Shown: positions 28,795 through 39,384 of the stretch, one piece after another
Numbering within the stretch: the stretch's first letter is position 1
Layout of the letters: each line of letters begins with the position of its first letter
DNA from: Heloderma charlesbogerti
Taxonomy: Eukaryota > Chordata > Lepidosauria > Squamata > Helodermatidae
Assembly (NCBI GenBank): GCA_026122225.1
Contig: JANEZZ010002758.1
Location: 62,001 to 126,000 of the forward strand
DNA length: 64,000 nt
Direction of reading: 5' to 3'
Notes under the pieces: generated by a model
Told to the model about the DNA's origin: nothing
Database searches by the model: none
Seen by the model: the letters and a program-made list of their open reading frames with translations, nothing else
Made by a program: the position numbers and the translations under genes

Positions 28795-30048
28795 TTTGGA
28801 TTTGTCAAAAACAAGTCCTGCCAGACAAATCTGATCTCATTTTTTGATCAAGTAACCTCCTTGTAGACCATGGGAATGCTGTAGACATCATATACCTTGA
28901 CTTCAGCAAAGCTTTCGACAAAGTGCCCCATGATATCCTGATGAGCAAACTAGCTCAAAGTGGGCTAGATGAAACAATGATCCGGTGGATACACAGTTGG
29001 CTACAGAATCGGACTCAAAGACTGCTTATCAATGGGACCTTCTCAAACTGGGGAGAGGTAACGAGTGGGGTACCGCAGGGCTCAGTCCTGGGCCCAGTGC
29101 TCTTCAACATTTTTATTAATGACTTGGAGGAGGAGGTGCAGGGAATGCTGATCAAATTTGCAGATGACACAAAATTGGGCGGGATAGCTAATACTTTGGA
29201 AGACAGAAACAAAATTCAAAGTGATCTGGATAGACTGGAGCGGTGGGCAGAAAACAACAGAATGACATTTAATAGGGACAAATGCCAAGTTCTGCACCTA
29301 GGAAAAAGAAACCAAATGCACAGTTACAAGATGGGGGATACGTGGCTCAACCACACTACAAGTGAGAAGGATCTTGGAATTGTTGTGGATCACAAGCTGA
29401 ATATGAGCCAACAATGTGATGTGGCTGCAAAAAAGGCAAATGCTATTTTGGGCTGCATTCATAGAAGAATCACTTCCAAATCCCAGGAAGTACTAGTTCC
29501 CCTCTACTCAGCACTGGTTAGGCCTCATCTGGAGTACTGTGTCCAGTTCTGAGCACCACACTTTAAGAAGGATGCAGACAAACTGGAGAGGGTTCAGAGG
29601 AGGGCAACAAAGATGATCAGGGGACTGGAAACAAAGCCCTATGAAGGGAGACTGAAAGAACTGGGCATGTTTAGCCTTGAGAAGAGAAGACTGAGGGGAG
29701 ATATGATAGCACTCTTCAAGTACTTGAAAGGTTGTCACAGAGAAGAAGGCCAGGATCTCTTCTCGATCATCCCAGAGTGCAGGACACGGAATAATGGGCT
29801 CAAGTTACAGGAAGCCAGATTCCGGCTGAACATCAGGAAAAACGTCCTGACTGTTAGAGCAATACGACAATGGAACCAATGACCCAGGGAGGTGGTGGGC
29901 TGTCCCACACTGGAGGCCTTCAAGACGAGGCTGGACAGCCATTTGTCAGGGATGCTCTGACTTGGATTCCTGCCTTGAGTAGGGGGTTGGACTCGATGGC
30001 CTTGTAGGCCCCTTCCAACCCTACTATTCTATGATTCTATGATTCTAG
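28795..30048 (+). mobile_element. CR1 LINE, 1.25-kb 3' part
   Basis: Starts in the RT domain (TTTGTCAAAAACAAGTCCTG) and runs to the perfect CR1 terminus, CTACTATTCTATGATTCTATG. 5' truncated and little diverged from the copies at 49.4-52.0 and 53.3-55.9 kb. Confidence 0.85.
28923..29882 (+). pseudogene. CR1 reverse transcriptase, interrupted
   Basis: Frame 28,923-29,552 carries [38 protein letters not shown], the catalytic KFADDTKLGG and DLGIVVDHKLNMSQQCD. It ends at a TGA where a tryptophan (CVQFW) is usual. The same coding sequence continues past the stop (29,613-29,882) with the [29 protein letters not shown] and RFRLNIRKN segments. Catalytic residues are intact but the N-terminus is missing. 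Confidence 0.85.
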
Positions 30049-30252
30049 TTGTGGTATAGTTCATGAAAAGAGACTATAGTGAAGGGAGAGTTAGTAGCAG
30101 CAGGGACATCAGCCACCCAGAGGCAGACTGGGAAGAAGAACTCTGGTTGTTGTTAGATATATGTTGTTATATGACGACTATAGTTTGAGGCTCTAGGCTT
30201 CAATTGTGTTTTATATTCAAATAAATTGTTCCAATAATTCCTTAGACATAAT

Positions 30253-30787
30253 GGCCCTGTTCACATGTAATGCTAAGCTAGGATGGTTAGGTGTTTTTTG
30301 CTAACCACGGTGGCTTAGTGTGTCATTGGGGGGGGGGAACCATGTTCCTCATGATTAGTAAGCCATCCCAGCTGACACCCCCTGCAACAAGGTTAAGGAG
30401 CCCTGGGGTAGTTTACCGTGTCATCTGGCAGGCTCCCCGGTGGTTAAAATGCGTTCAGGAGGACTTCCACGCTGCAACCATAGCGTCTGCCAGCTAGACC
30501 GTCTCACACTGCCAGTGACGGTCTAGCTGCCGCGGACTTTCTCTATTGTCACGCAGCCATTTCGGACACCGGAGCAGTCTCTGGGTGCCCGTTTGCTCTG
30601 TGAAGGACTATGTGATGCACGCTAACAATGCTGGCACAATCTCCAAGTAACCACGGAAGGGGGTGGTTAGCAGAACCACATGGTGCAGTGGTTCCGTGAT
30701 CGTCTGGCGGGCCCACATGCCATGGTTTCGCTACCCCCCCCCCAGTTACCCTAACCACCCTCTCCCTCTGCGCATGTGAACAGGCCC
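30253..30787. mobile_element. Non-autonomous DNA transposon, GGSCCTGTTCACATG ends
   Basis: Left GGCCCTGTTCACATG and right CATGTGAACAGGCCC are 15-bp inverted repeats with one mismatch. AAT flanks both sides (30,250-30,252 and 30,788-30,790), a possible 3-bp duplication. GGGCCTGTTCACA ends suggest PIF/Harbinger, although the usual TWA target is not seen. The interior is unique to this copy in the window and non-coding. Confidence 0.6.
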
Positions 30788-30790
30788 AAT

Positions 30791-31984
30791 GTCTATTATT
30801 AGAGGAGTCTCCATTACAACAGTCATCTTCTACGCATAACCCTCCTGTGTTTTCCCATCTCTTTTTCTGTCTTTTTCCTTACTACAAAAAAATCTATTAT
30901 GGAAAAAAGATGGAATTTCTGCACAAGGCCTTCTGATTGATAGCAGTAGGAGCCCTCCATCTGGAAGCACCTTAAGAAATTGTGAGAAATTTACCTGTAA
31001 TTTCCCTAACAATAGACATGCCTGGCAACTTTGCCACTGACTCTTAAGGAAGATTCAAGCAATCCTTCTGGCTTCATTAACCCTCCTCTGTTCAAACACC
31101 CAGTCTTACAGCACTGATACTCAGAGCACTATGAAACTGCAGCTTGTAAACATTTCGCAAAATGTTGGGGGTGAATTTTCCTCACTCAGCCATCTTGTCA
31201 CATGAGTTGTGTGCATTTGCTGACTGCACATCATGGTGCTGGATCACACCCTGGGTTGCCTTGCAGTGGCTTGTTCTGGGATTAATTTAAGCCTCATGAA
31301 AATATACTAAATGTAGCAAGAGCCCAGCAGTACAGAACTAATTTAGCATTCTTAAGGTGCAGTTAGTTTGAGAAGAAGCTGTAAACATTTCAGTATCTTG
31401 AATGAGAACTTAATTTTAACTCTATGGCCTCATGTGGTTCTGGGTGCTCCATCAGCAATCCCCACCAGACTTTATAATCCTGCAGTCCTCATGAAGGATT
31501 CATAAGTATAAAAGAATAACACATCTTTGGATCAGAAATTGTGTGCCCATCTGGGCAGAGATCTCTCACTTTTACACTCCTGCAGACACCAGAAACATCT
31601 TTGGCACCCTCTAAATAATGGATGCTGAAAACAGTAATAGATGAGGAGCTGCAGTCAAAACATATTCAATAACATAAACTGCAGAGGCAAAGCTATTTAA
31701 CAAAAGTTTTAATTCATAATTTATGACGTGACTTTTCAGTGCAGAACTCCTAAGGAGAAGAATTTTTAAAGTCTGTCACAAAACCAGTCAAGTGAAATTT
31801 AAAGCAGAGAACATAGATGCCTGTCTAATTGTAGAGCAGGACTGTGCTGGGTCCTTGAGGACCCAGAAAGGACAAGAGAATACACTGAAAAACAGAATAG
31901 GGATGGAAATGTACTGTATGTTTTGATGAAATGTGGGGAACGTGCAGATGACTTCTTTTTGGATCCCAGTTTAATGCAAACAAT
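30791..31984. other. No gene recognised
   Basis: About 1.2 kb, AT-rich, no domain, splice-flanked frame or repeat identified. Confidence 0.45.
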
Positions 31985-31989
31985 TGAAG

Positions 31990-32185
31990 GAGGGTAGTGC
32001 ACCTGCTCAGTGGTAGAGCACCTGCTTTGCATGCAGAAGGTTCCAAGTTCAATCCCTGGTATCACCAATTTAAAAGGATCAGGTAGCAGCTGATGTAGAA
32101 GACCTCTGCCTGAGACCCTGAAAAGACCCTGGGGTAGATGGACAAATAGTCTGAGATGCTATGAAGCAGATTCTGATGTTCCTAA
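31990..32185 (+). mobile_element. tRNA-derived SINE
   Basis: Box A-like TGCTCAGTGGTAGAGCACC, TTTGCATGCAGAAGGTTCC and box B-like AAGTTCAATCCC open the element, followed by GGATCAGGTAGCAGCTGATG, CCTGAGACCCTG and GGGGTAGATGGACAAATAG. Plus orientation, moderately diverged. Confidence 0.7.
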
Positions 32186-32269
32186 CTGCAAAAGCCTGCA
32201 AACAGATTTTTCAGAAACATTTGTATAGGTGCACTGGGTCTTGACTTTGGCCATATTGCATACTCTGAG

Positions 32270-32636
32270 GCTGGGTACAGTGCTGGCTCCAGGTTTTTGA
32301 GGGCCCTTGGGCAAGACTCCCTTAGCAGGCCTCCTCCCTCAGTGAGTCTACCTTCTCACTGCCATTGTTACCAGCTGCCCGCCCCGCCCCTCCATCATTG
32401 CTGCCACTTGTTTGCTTGACAGGAAGAGAGCCAGTGAGCAAGTAGGCAATAACATCTACCACTTCCTCCTTCTCAGCACCATCATTGTCTGGGCAAGAGT
32501 GAGAGGCACGTGAATAAGCAGGTTGCAATGTTGAAGAGGAGCAGCACCTCCAGGGGGGCCTTGCCAGTGGGCCCCTGCTGGATGTGGGCCTTTGGCAGGT
32601 GCCCAGCCATGACTGCCCTTGATATCAATACTGGCC
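32270..32636. repeat. Unnamed repeat, uninterrupted relative of the P2 host repeat
   Basis: Begins CAGTGCTGGCTCCAGG and contains GCCTCCTCCCTCAGTGAGTC at 32,327-32,346, then CTCACTGCCATTGTTACC. The homologous point in the 5.9-kb copy is where P2 and its TGAGTCAG duplication sit. The start suggests a hAT-like element but the far terminus is unclear. Confidence 0.6.
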
Positions 32637-34227
32637 ACATACCTACATTTGTTTCCAAATGTGCACTGAGCTAGGAACCACAGCCAATCCTGACTTCCTG
32701 ATGTATGCCTGCATGATGTATGTGTTTGTAAAGACAGATTTGTTGCCCAGGTGTCCACCTCAAAGCTGCCCAGGCCCACTGTGACAATGTCACAATTCAG
32801 TGGTAGCCAGCAGTTGTGAATGATATGCTGTCTGCCCAAACTCACCGTGACATCAGACACTGTCCATTCTTGACTGGCCATGCATCATGTGTTGGGGATA
32901 TTTTTGTTGTTGTTAGTGTATTTTTCACCATAGACAAATGCACCAGGCATTTCAGAACTTCATAGCTCGGAAGAAGAAGAAATGCCCACTCTCTCTCCAA
33001 GAAAAAGACAAAAACACTTTGGAATGATATTAGATGCCTTCCACACTATTGCCCTGCCTCTTTCACAGAATGGAAAAAGGTTGGAATAGCTGCACAATAT
33101 CCTGTGATAGTCAGCACCAGAAATCAGTGCCAGCACAAGCTCTCCTGCCACCAGAGGCAGAAGACCACACACATATCAGTGCCCCCCCATTGACATGGCC
33201 CCTGCTGCCCCCACCGCATCCCGCCTCACCACTGCACCTCCCACCTACACCCCTCGCCTGATTGTTGTCGCCTGGGTTCTCTGAAGAACCACGTTGGCCA
33301 TAACCTGAGACACCTCTCCTGCAAAACGTGGCTCTGAGGACGGACCCCCTGACGCAGCTGTACCGAATGCCCACATGTCCTCTGGCTTACTCAGAGATTC
33401 TCAGAATGAGCCAGAGGGTGTCTGTCTGCTCAGGAGAGCCCCTCTGGCCACTCTCCCACTGCAGCATTTGTCTCTGTGGCAGAGTGAATCCAGTGGGGCT
33501 CTTCGGAGCTGTGGCCCACCTGGTGGCACTACAGCAGGTGCTCTGGGTGGGCAGCAGCTCTGGAGCACCCCACCAGCTGCATTCTTCCACTGGGGCAAAT
33601 ACTGCAGCAGGAGAATGTCCTTGCAGAGCATTCTGGATCATCTATCAGTGGTGTTCCTGGCCGGGGGGCGGGGGGAGCATGCATTTTGCTGCTTTCCCCA
33701 TGCCACCGCCAAAGGCAGGGGATTTACTCCAGCCCATGAGAGAGCCAGCCAAGCTAGTAAATCTTTGCCTGAAGGCACCCCATTTCTCTGGAATTTGGCT
33801 TCTTTCTTCCTCAGTTCGTATGGCGCATCCAGATAATATAATTGTCCAGTGTTTTACAATATCTCAGTCCAGTGTTTTGTGTTGTCCCACTTCCATCCCT
33901 CCACCCCCAAACTGATTTATGGCAATTTCTTTCTCTCTTTTGGGTAGTCATTAATTGCCCCAGCATCAATTAATTCCTCTCTTTTTATAGTAAATTGCTT
34001 ATTTTTTTATTTATCATATTTTTATAACCTACTTTTCTATATATAAGATATATTCACATTTGCTAACAAAACAAGTGATAAAAACACAACAAAGTCAATA
34101 AAAAGTCAATAACATATGCACATGCACTGTCTTGCTACCTTGTGCCCTTTTTCTTTAGCTACTTTACAACATTGGAATGAAATTAAGAATGTTGTAAGGA
34201 AACTCACAATGTATGGAAACTCAACAC
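32637..34227. other. Unassigned region with several open but unrecognised frames
   Basis: Holds a 141-codon minus frame (32,456-32,881) and overlapping plus frames (33,328-33,915 and 33,375-33,836). All are unusually open for this AT-rich window, but GC-rich composition from 33,170 to 33,740 explains the lack of stops. No motif, splice site pair or homologue is recognised, so I do not call a gene. Confidence 0.35.

Positions 34228-34260
<33 letters not shown>
34228..34260. repeat. (GT)n microsatellite
   Basis: About 16 uninterrupted GT units directly next to a SINE start. Confidence 0.9.
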
Positions 34261-34261
<1 letters not shown>

Positions 34262-34262
<1 letters not shown>

Positions 34263-34443
34263 GACCACAGCTCAGTAGTAGAACATCTGCTTTGCATGTA
34301 GAAGGTCCCAAGTTCAATATCTATGATCTCCAGTTAAAAAGATCACATAGGTGATGTGAAAGATTTTCATTGCCGTTGGGGAAGATAATACTGGATTAGA
34401 TGCACAAATAATTTAACATAGCAGAAGGCAACTTCCTATGCTC
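34262..34443 (+). mobile_element. tRNA-derived SINE, diverged
   Basis: CAGCTCAGTAGTAGAACATC (box A-like), TTTGCATGTAGAAGGTCCC and AAGTTCAATATC (decayed box B) are followed by the family body ending GGCAACTTCCTATGCTCC. Confidence 0.65.
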
Positions 34444-34785
34444 CACATTTCATTTAATCAATTCAACACATATACAAATGCCATTAAAAAGACAGCACCT
34501 TTGTTGTTTTCAGGTTGTTTGAGCTGACTTTGAACTGTCTCTAGAGATCAGCCTGGATGGGGGCCCAAACAGGCAGCAACGGATGAGTATAGGCAGTTAT
34601 TAGGTTCGACGTAGGAGGTACAAGAACAGGATAACAGGAATCAGAAAGTCAAGGAACAGCTTGTGTACATTTGCCTTATCATTCATGTTATTCATTTCAT
34701 ATGCCTGATTTGTTTAACTCCATTAATTCTGGAGTCTAGAGTTCATTTCATTTGAGTCCAGGTTTGGTGTCATCACTATGTTCAT
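34444..34785. other. No gene seen
   Basis: Nothing recognised. Confidence 0.35.
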
Positions 34786-34789
34786 GGTG

Positions 34790-35545
34790 TCTAGCTCCAC
34801 TTTTCTTGTACAACCCACCTAGGGGTAGCAATTGGCCCAAAACCAGTGCTGAGTGGATGGTGCTGTGGTTGAATGGATGAACAGGTTGCAACTGAATCTG
34901 GACAAGACAGAGATGATGGTGGCTTGAGGTCCTGGGTGTCTTTGAGAAGCTCCCTGCTTGTTTTCGACAGCATTTCCATGCTCTTGTTGGAACAGCTACA
35001 CAGTCTGGGAGTAGGAGTGCTCCTAAAAAACCCTCTTTGAGCTTTTGTATAGAAGCTCGCTGGATCATCACCTTGCTGCGGTGAGTGGGCTTGTGTGTTC
35101 CAATGAATCCTTCGTAGCCACCTGCAGACCCACTGCTAAGACTCCACCTCTGGAAGACAATCTTACTCGGTCACGAGTGATTGCCGTGATGATGATGCTC
35201 CTAAAACCAGCACTTCTCCAGTAACAGCCATGGATAGGAGAGGGCTTTTAGCAATTTCATCTGATTTATAGGCTGCAGCTTTTCCTGAATCATAGCGAAC
35301 TGGCAACCATCATCCGTCCATGTCTTTGTAATGTCTAGAACTGATGACTGCAATGCATTGTACCTGGAGCTACCCTTGAAGATTGTTGAGAAGTTATGGC
35401 TGGTGCAGAATTTGGAAGCTTGCCTCTTAATTGATGTCGGGAGTAGATAAATATATAGGCAGCTCATCAACAATCCTACTGGTTGGCTTGAAAGCCCAAT
35501 TCAAGGTGCTGTTTCTTACACATAAAGCCTTACATGGTTTATGCC

Positions 35546-35560
<15 letters not shown>
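34790..35560 (+). mobile_element. L2-like LINE, RT region to 3' part, split by a short RTE-derived element
   Basis: ATGAACAGGTTGCAACTGAATCTGGACAAGACAGAG corresponds to the RT segment 'QLNLDKTE' of L2-type LINEs. After the insertion at 35,029-35,195 it resumes with CCAGCACTTCTCCAG, GTGCAGAATTTGGAAGC, and CAAGGTGCTGTTTCTTACAC. Frameshifts prevent a continuous protein. Confidence 0.6.
35029..35195 (+). mobile_element. Short RTE-derived non-autonomous element with 11-bp duplication
   Basis: TGCTCCTAAAA occurs at 35,018-35,028 and again at 35,196-35,206. Between them the 5' part, GGATCATCACCTTGCTGCGG, resembles the start of RTE/BovB LINEs (compare 39,395 onward). The 3' part, ACTCGGTCACGAGTGATTGC followed by (GAT)n, resembles an RTE tail. 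It looks like an RTE with its coding region removed, mobilised as a SINE-like element. Confidence 0.6.
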
Positions 35561-35612
<52 letters not shown>

Positions 35613-35625
35613 CTATCTATCTATC

Positions 35626-35664
<39 letters not shown>

Positions 35665-35668
35665 ATCA
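35546..35668. repeat. (TATC)n microsatellite
   Basis: About 28 TATC/TCTA units with two short interruptions, lying at the end of the L2-like piece. Confidence 0.95.
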
Positions 35669-35689
35669 ATCATAGATTATGGCAGTCTT

Positions 35690-35727
35690 TCCTGACCTGG
35701 AAGGCACCAGATTGGGGAAGGCTGAAT
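35690..35727. repeat. Hairpin repeat fragment
   Basis: CCTGACCTGGAAGGCACCAG and TTGGGGAAGGCTG are the outer pieces of the 'ACTACAACTCCCA' hairpin family, with the middle deleted. Confidence 0.4.
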
Positions 35728-35789
35728 TAAGGAATAAGTCTTAGGAATGCTAGATTGCTTCTCCTTTAAATCATAGGAAAAGTCCTGTT

Positions 35790-36110
35790 AATTTACCTTC
35801 ACCATGCAGATGACAAAGTCATGTGGTGGTGGAGCAAAGCCTTTCTCATGAACTTTTGAGATTTGAACTGGGAGTCCGTTGAGATGAAACTTGTACAAAG
35901 TAACCCAGTGAGCTACTTTGGACTGTGGGTGCTCAGCCCCGAGAGCCCTCTTCAAGCACAGATGAGAATAAAGCTGTACATCAGCCCCTGTGATTGGCAG
36001 GCAGTTATGAGGCCTCTCAATCAGCCAGGCCTGATTTAGTACCAGAAACCTCACTTTCTATCCTTACCTGGTTGACACAGCAGAATCTTCAGGCCTCAGT
36101 CCTGGCTGAC
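35790..36110 (-). repeat. Unnamed dispersed repeat (second copy)
   Basis: Reverse complement contains CTGCCTGCCAATCACAGGGG, shared with 1,591-1,640. Class and ends unknown. The 88-codon frame here is not recognised. Confidence 0.3.
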
Positions 36111-36242
36111 ATTTCCAATGCCAGCTCAATTTCCTGCCTACAGTAACGAACAGCAGGGAATGTGGGCTGCAAAACCCACCACCCCAAATTTTGATTTGGG
36201 TACAGCTATCCGTGGCCAGGGCTTGTCCCTGTCAGACATTGG

Positions 36243-36428
36243 AACCTAGGAAGCTGCCTTATACTGAGTCAGACCATTGGTTCTGTGACAACAAGACCCA
36301 ACTTGTGACAACAAGTTGACACTAACTGGCAGTGGCTTTCCTGGGTTTCAGGCAAGATCTCCTAACTCTACCTGGAGATTGAACCTGGGACCTTGTGCAT
36401 GCAAAGCAGGTGCTCCACTGGCTTGGCC
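36243..36428 (-). mobile_element. tRNA-derived SINE
   Basis: CTAGGAAGCTGCCTTATACT, GAGTCAGACCATTGG, CTGGCAGTGGCTTTCCTGGG, GAGATTGAACCTGGGACC, TGCATGCAAAGCAGGTGCTC. A short direct repeat, TGTGACAACAAG, is inserted in the middle (36,283-36,316). Confidence 0.7.
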
Positions 36429-36444
36429 CTTCCCAAATATGTGT

Positions 36445-36711
36445 CCCATAATGTTGGGGCACAACCTTATACTTGTGTCCCAGTATTTTGGGAATTGCTT
36501 CCAAGGGAGACCTGCTTGAGTCATGAATGCCGAGTTTCAGGAGGGAATGCATTTGTGATTTCGAAACCCCCATTTTAAAGGAACAGCAATTACTGAATTG
36601 GTGTGTTTGTTTTTATTTCAGAACATGGTATTTTATTAGGAGTTGCCTGATTTTAAGACTGGGACTTCCATGGTTTGCCTCTGACTTCTATGCAGCTCTG
36701 ATTTATTTTTA
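36445..36711. other. No gene seen
   Basis: Nothing recognised. Confidence 0.35.
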
Positions 36712-36938
36712 TTATTACATTTATATCTCACCTTTTTTCCTCTTGCAAGGAACCCAAGGTGGCTCACATGGTCCTCCTCCTCTCCATTTTATCCTTACAA
36801 CAACCCTGTGAGGTAGGTTAGGCTGAGAGTCAGTGATGGGCCCAAAGTCACCCAGTGAGCTTCCATGGCCGAATGGGGACTAGAACCCGGATCTCCCAGC
36901 TCCCAGTCCGACACTCTAACCACCACACTGGCTCTCAT
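36712..36938 (-). mobile_element. tRNA-derived SINE with L2-type tail
   Basis: Tail TTATATCTCACC-TTTTTTCCTC, then AACCCAAGGTGGCTCACATG, ACAACAACCCTGTGAGGTAG, AAAGTCACCCAGTGAGCTTC, GGGGACTAGAACCCGG (box B complement) and CTCTAACCACCACACTGG (box A complement). Minus orientation and nearly complete. Confidence 0.75.
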
Positions 36939-37290
36939 ATTTATAACATAGTGCAATTTAGAAAAACCTTTGGTAAACAAAAATGCTTTCACTAGCTGCT
37001 AGAAGATGAGTAATGAACAGCTTGGTGGTCCTACATGTGGAGACTGTTCCATAATATGGGCGACATACTAAAAAGGCAGTTCTTTCTACCTTTCTACTCT
37101 ACATCAGCAGTTCTAACTTACTGAATGGAAGAAACAGTGGCCAGAGGTTTATATGACAATCTGAGGGGACAAGGAGGCTCGGGGACAGCTACAGGTTTGA
37201 GGGGGATCTTGGCAAAGTGCCTTCTGGTGAGCATATTCCTAAATTGCTTGCTGGCCGTGAGCTTACCTGATGGTAGCAGAGGCAGGTGGA

Positions 37291-37444
37291 CATTTTAATT
37301 TCCCACAATATCTCTGACATTGTGTGGCACTCCAAGGCATTGTGGGAAATTTATATTGTGGCCTCCACTGGGGAAGGCCGTTTTAACTTCCCACAGTGCC
37401 CTGGAGCAATACTATGGCAGGGGCATTGTGGGAAATTTAAATGG
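37291..37444. repeat. Two tandem imperfect hairpins, TTTCCCACAAT arms
   Basis: First hairpin 37,291-37,358: TTTTAATTTCCCACAAT pairs with ATTGTGGGAAATTTA. Second 37,378-37,444: TTTTAACTTCCCACAGTGCC pairs with GGCATTGTGGGAAATTTAAA. The two hairpins are similar to each other, so a 70-bp palindrome was duplicated in tandem. Confidence 0.65.
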
Positions 37445-37824
37445 CCTGCTGCGGGCTCCGCTAGGTAAACCCATAGCCAGGGGCCCAAGTAGGTTGTGTT
37501 AGTTGTCCCTGCCAGGGTACCTGGGCCCCAGCAGCTGCCTGAGGGTGCTGGGTGCTGATATCAGGCTTGAGGAGGTTAACATGGGAAAACGTGCTCCCTA
37601 AGGTACACAGGGCCCAAAGGAAGATGACGGGGAGAGTGGGGCCATTCCACGAGCCCTGCTGAATACCACTTCCATGACAGCTCCTCCTCCCTCCACTGTT
37701 ACCACCAGCACGCTGTACAGAAGGAGATGTGAGAAGCAGAGCCATGCCATCAGCCCTGCTGACAGACTTAACTCCCACACACACACACACGTCTGTCCCT
37801 GTTGTCTTTTCCCTGCGTGTCGTG

Positions 37825-37952
37825 TCTTTTTAGATTGTAAGCCTGTGGGCAGGGACCGTCTTGTTTTACTGATTGCATGTAAGCTTCTCCAGGAGCCTTT
37901 TTGGCTGAGGAGCGGGATAAAAATTCTCCAAATAAATAAATAAAAACATGGG
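37825..37952 (+). mobile_element. L2-like LINE 3' end
   Basis: AGATTGTAAGCCTGTGGGCAGGGACCGTCTTG, then GCTGAGGAGCGGGATAAAAAT and the (AAAT)n tail, the standard L2-type terminus. Confidence 0.75.
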
Positions 37953-37969
37953 GCTCCTGACACTTGCCG

Positions 37970-38165
37970 ACCATGGAGTTCTCCACCAGCTGGAGCATCT
38001 GTCTTCAAAGGCAGCCTTAGACACAGTGTATTGCAGCAATCTAGTCTAGAGGTTACCAGGGCATGGATGCTTGTGGCTAGGCCCAGATGCGCAGGGAGGG
38101 TTTGCAGCTGGCTAATCAAGCAGAAGGGATAAAAGGCCCTTGTCAACCTCTGGCAGCAAAGCAGT
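37970..38165 (-). mobile_element. Old LINE-like repeat
   Basis: TGTCTTCAAAGGCAGCC, TGTATTGCAGCAATCTAGTC, GAGGTTACCAGGGCATGGAT and CAGCTGG are recurring reptile LINE-derived motifs read in reverse. Family not certain. Confidence 0.4.
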
Positions 38166-38169
38166 CATC

Positions 38170-38700
38170 TTACTCTCATGCTTACTATATTGGATCAATA
38201 CCTGCGGACCACTGGAAGAACAGCCAACAGTAGAAAAGAAACTGTTTTTCGCCTTCATTATAGCCATATCCTGACCAAATCTAATAGGATTTTATAACTA
38301 TGTCCTCAAAAATGACTGGGGCAGGCAATCTAGCAAAAGCCACACATTAGAACAAAACAGTACTGTGTTTAATTTCTCTAGGATCTTTTGCTTGGGACGT
38401 TGCATAAATGGCTATCCTCGAAATACGTAACTGCTATTCTACGGCAACGGAATATTAACTAACACTGGGAGCTTCCCTTGCAGTTAACATTTTATTATTA
38501 TTATTATAAAGGTCAGACAACATTGATTTATACTCCTGATGGCGGTTCGTTAATCAATTTTAATCCTCTGGACATGGCCATTTGGAACCTGAACATTCTG
38601 TAGCATCTTAATTATGATTTGTTATCTGCTCTAGATATGGCTCCTGCCTTATTGACTGTGTTTGGATCTGGGATTGCAGGCGTTCTAGGCTTAATAAAAA
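38170..38700. other. No gene seen
   Basis: AT-rich, with a short (TTA)n at about 38,492-38,505. Confidence 0.4.
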
Positions 38701-38704
38701 TATG

Positions 38705-39277
38705 GAGGATGAGGTTATCAATGGCTGCTAGCCATGATGGCTATATATTACCTCCAGTGTCAGAGGCAGTGTGCCTCTGTATACCCTTTGCTGGGGAACA
38801 TGAGCAGGAAGGTGCTGTTGTACTCATGTCCTACTGGTAGGCTTTCCACGGGCATCCGATTGGCCACTAGAGGCTCCTTCCCACCGGGCTTTTATCCTGC
38901 GATTGAGATTGCTCCTGCACGGAAGTTTGCGGGCTCTTTATGTGACGCCGTGAGCCTCCGAGGCGTCTCCTGCACTAAATGCCCTTTGTTCCATTTTTAA
39001 ATAGATCGCAGATAATGAGCTGTCAAATTACCCTGTTGTGTTCCGCTTCAGTTTCCTCCATGAAAAGAGTTAAAGTGGCAAGAAGAGGAGCGTGATCAAT
39101 GACAGATAATGGAAGGCTCAGATACGGGGAGAAGTGGGAGGGGAGGAAGGAAGCACGTGTAAAGTCAGTTGTGATCCTTTATTTAAAATGGAAGAAGAAT
39201 AAATGCAGGATTTTAGGCTGGTGTAGAAATGCCCTATGTGAACAGAATGCTGGACTAGATAGGCCTTTGGTCAGAAA
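38705..39277 (+). mobile_element. L3/CR1-like LINE 3' end split by a MITE
   Basis: Left part 38,705-38,870 (GATGGCTATATATTACCTCC, CAGAGGCAGTGTGCC, ATTGGCCACTA) and right part 39,235-39,277 (TATGTGAACAGAATGCTGGA) join to the usual GGCCACTGTGTGAACAGAATG of this family. Confidence 0.75.
38871..39234. mobile_element. PIF/Harbinger-like MITE, uninterrupted copy
   Basis: Starts AGGCTCCTTCCCACCGGG, ends GGTGTAGAAATGCCC, flanked by TAG and TAT. Body is collinear with the 4,014-5,331 element and contains GGCGTCTCCTGCACTAAATG where that copy holds P1. It is therefore an empty-site control for P1. No coding capacity. Confidence 0.6.
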
Positions 39278-39378
39278 TTAGGAGGGCTATGTGTCCTACT
39301 TTACAGAGGACAGCCCTGTATTTCAAGGGTTTGAAGATGTCCAGTTGAAAGTTAAAGACCTGTAAGAAGAGAGAGCCT
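39278..39378. repeat. Unnamed repeat shared with 25.6 kb
   Basis: GGGCTATGTGTCCTACTTTACAGAGGACAG and ATTTCAAGGGTTTGAAGATG parallel 25,640-25,805. Class unknown. Confidence 0.45.
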
Positions 39379-39384
39379 CCAGCA

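Noticed and set aside
32630..32881. Possible processed gene on the minus strand (frame with EWTVSDVTVSLG)
   Set aside because: No recognised family, no poly-A tail or intron evidence, and part of the frame lies in the unnamed repeat at 32,270-32,636.
35546..35668. Frame with repeated Ser-Ile-Tyr-Leu
   Set aside because: Translation of a (TATC)n microsatellite. The similar frame at 47,346-47,570 is the same effect from (GATA)n/(CAGG)n.
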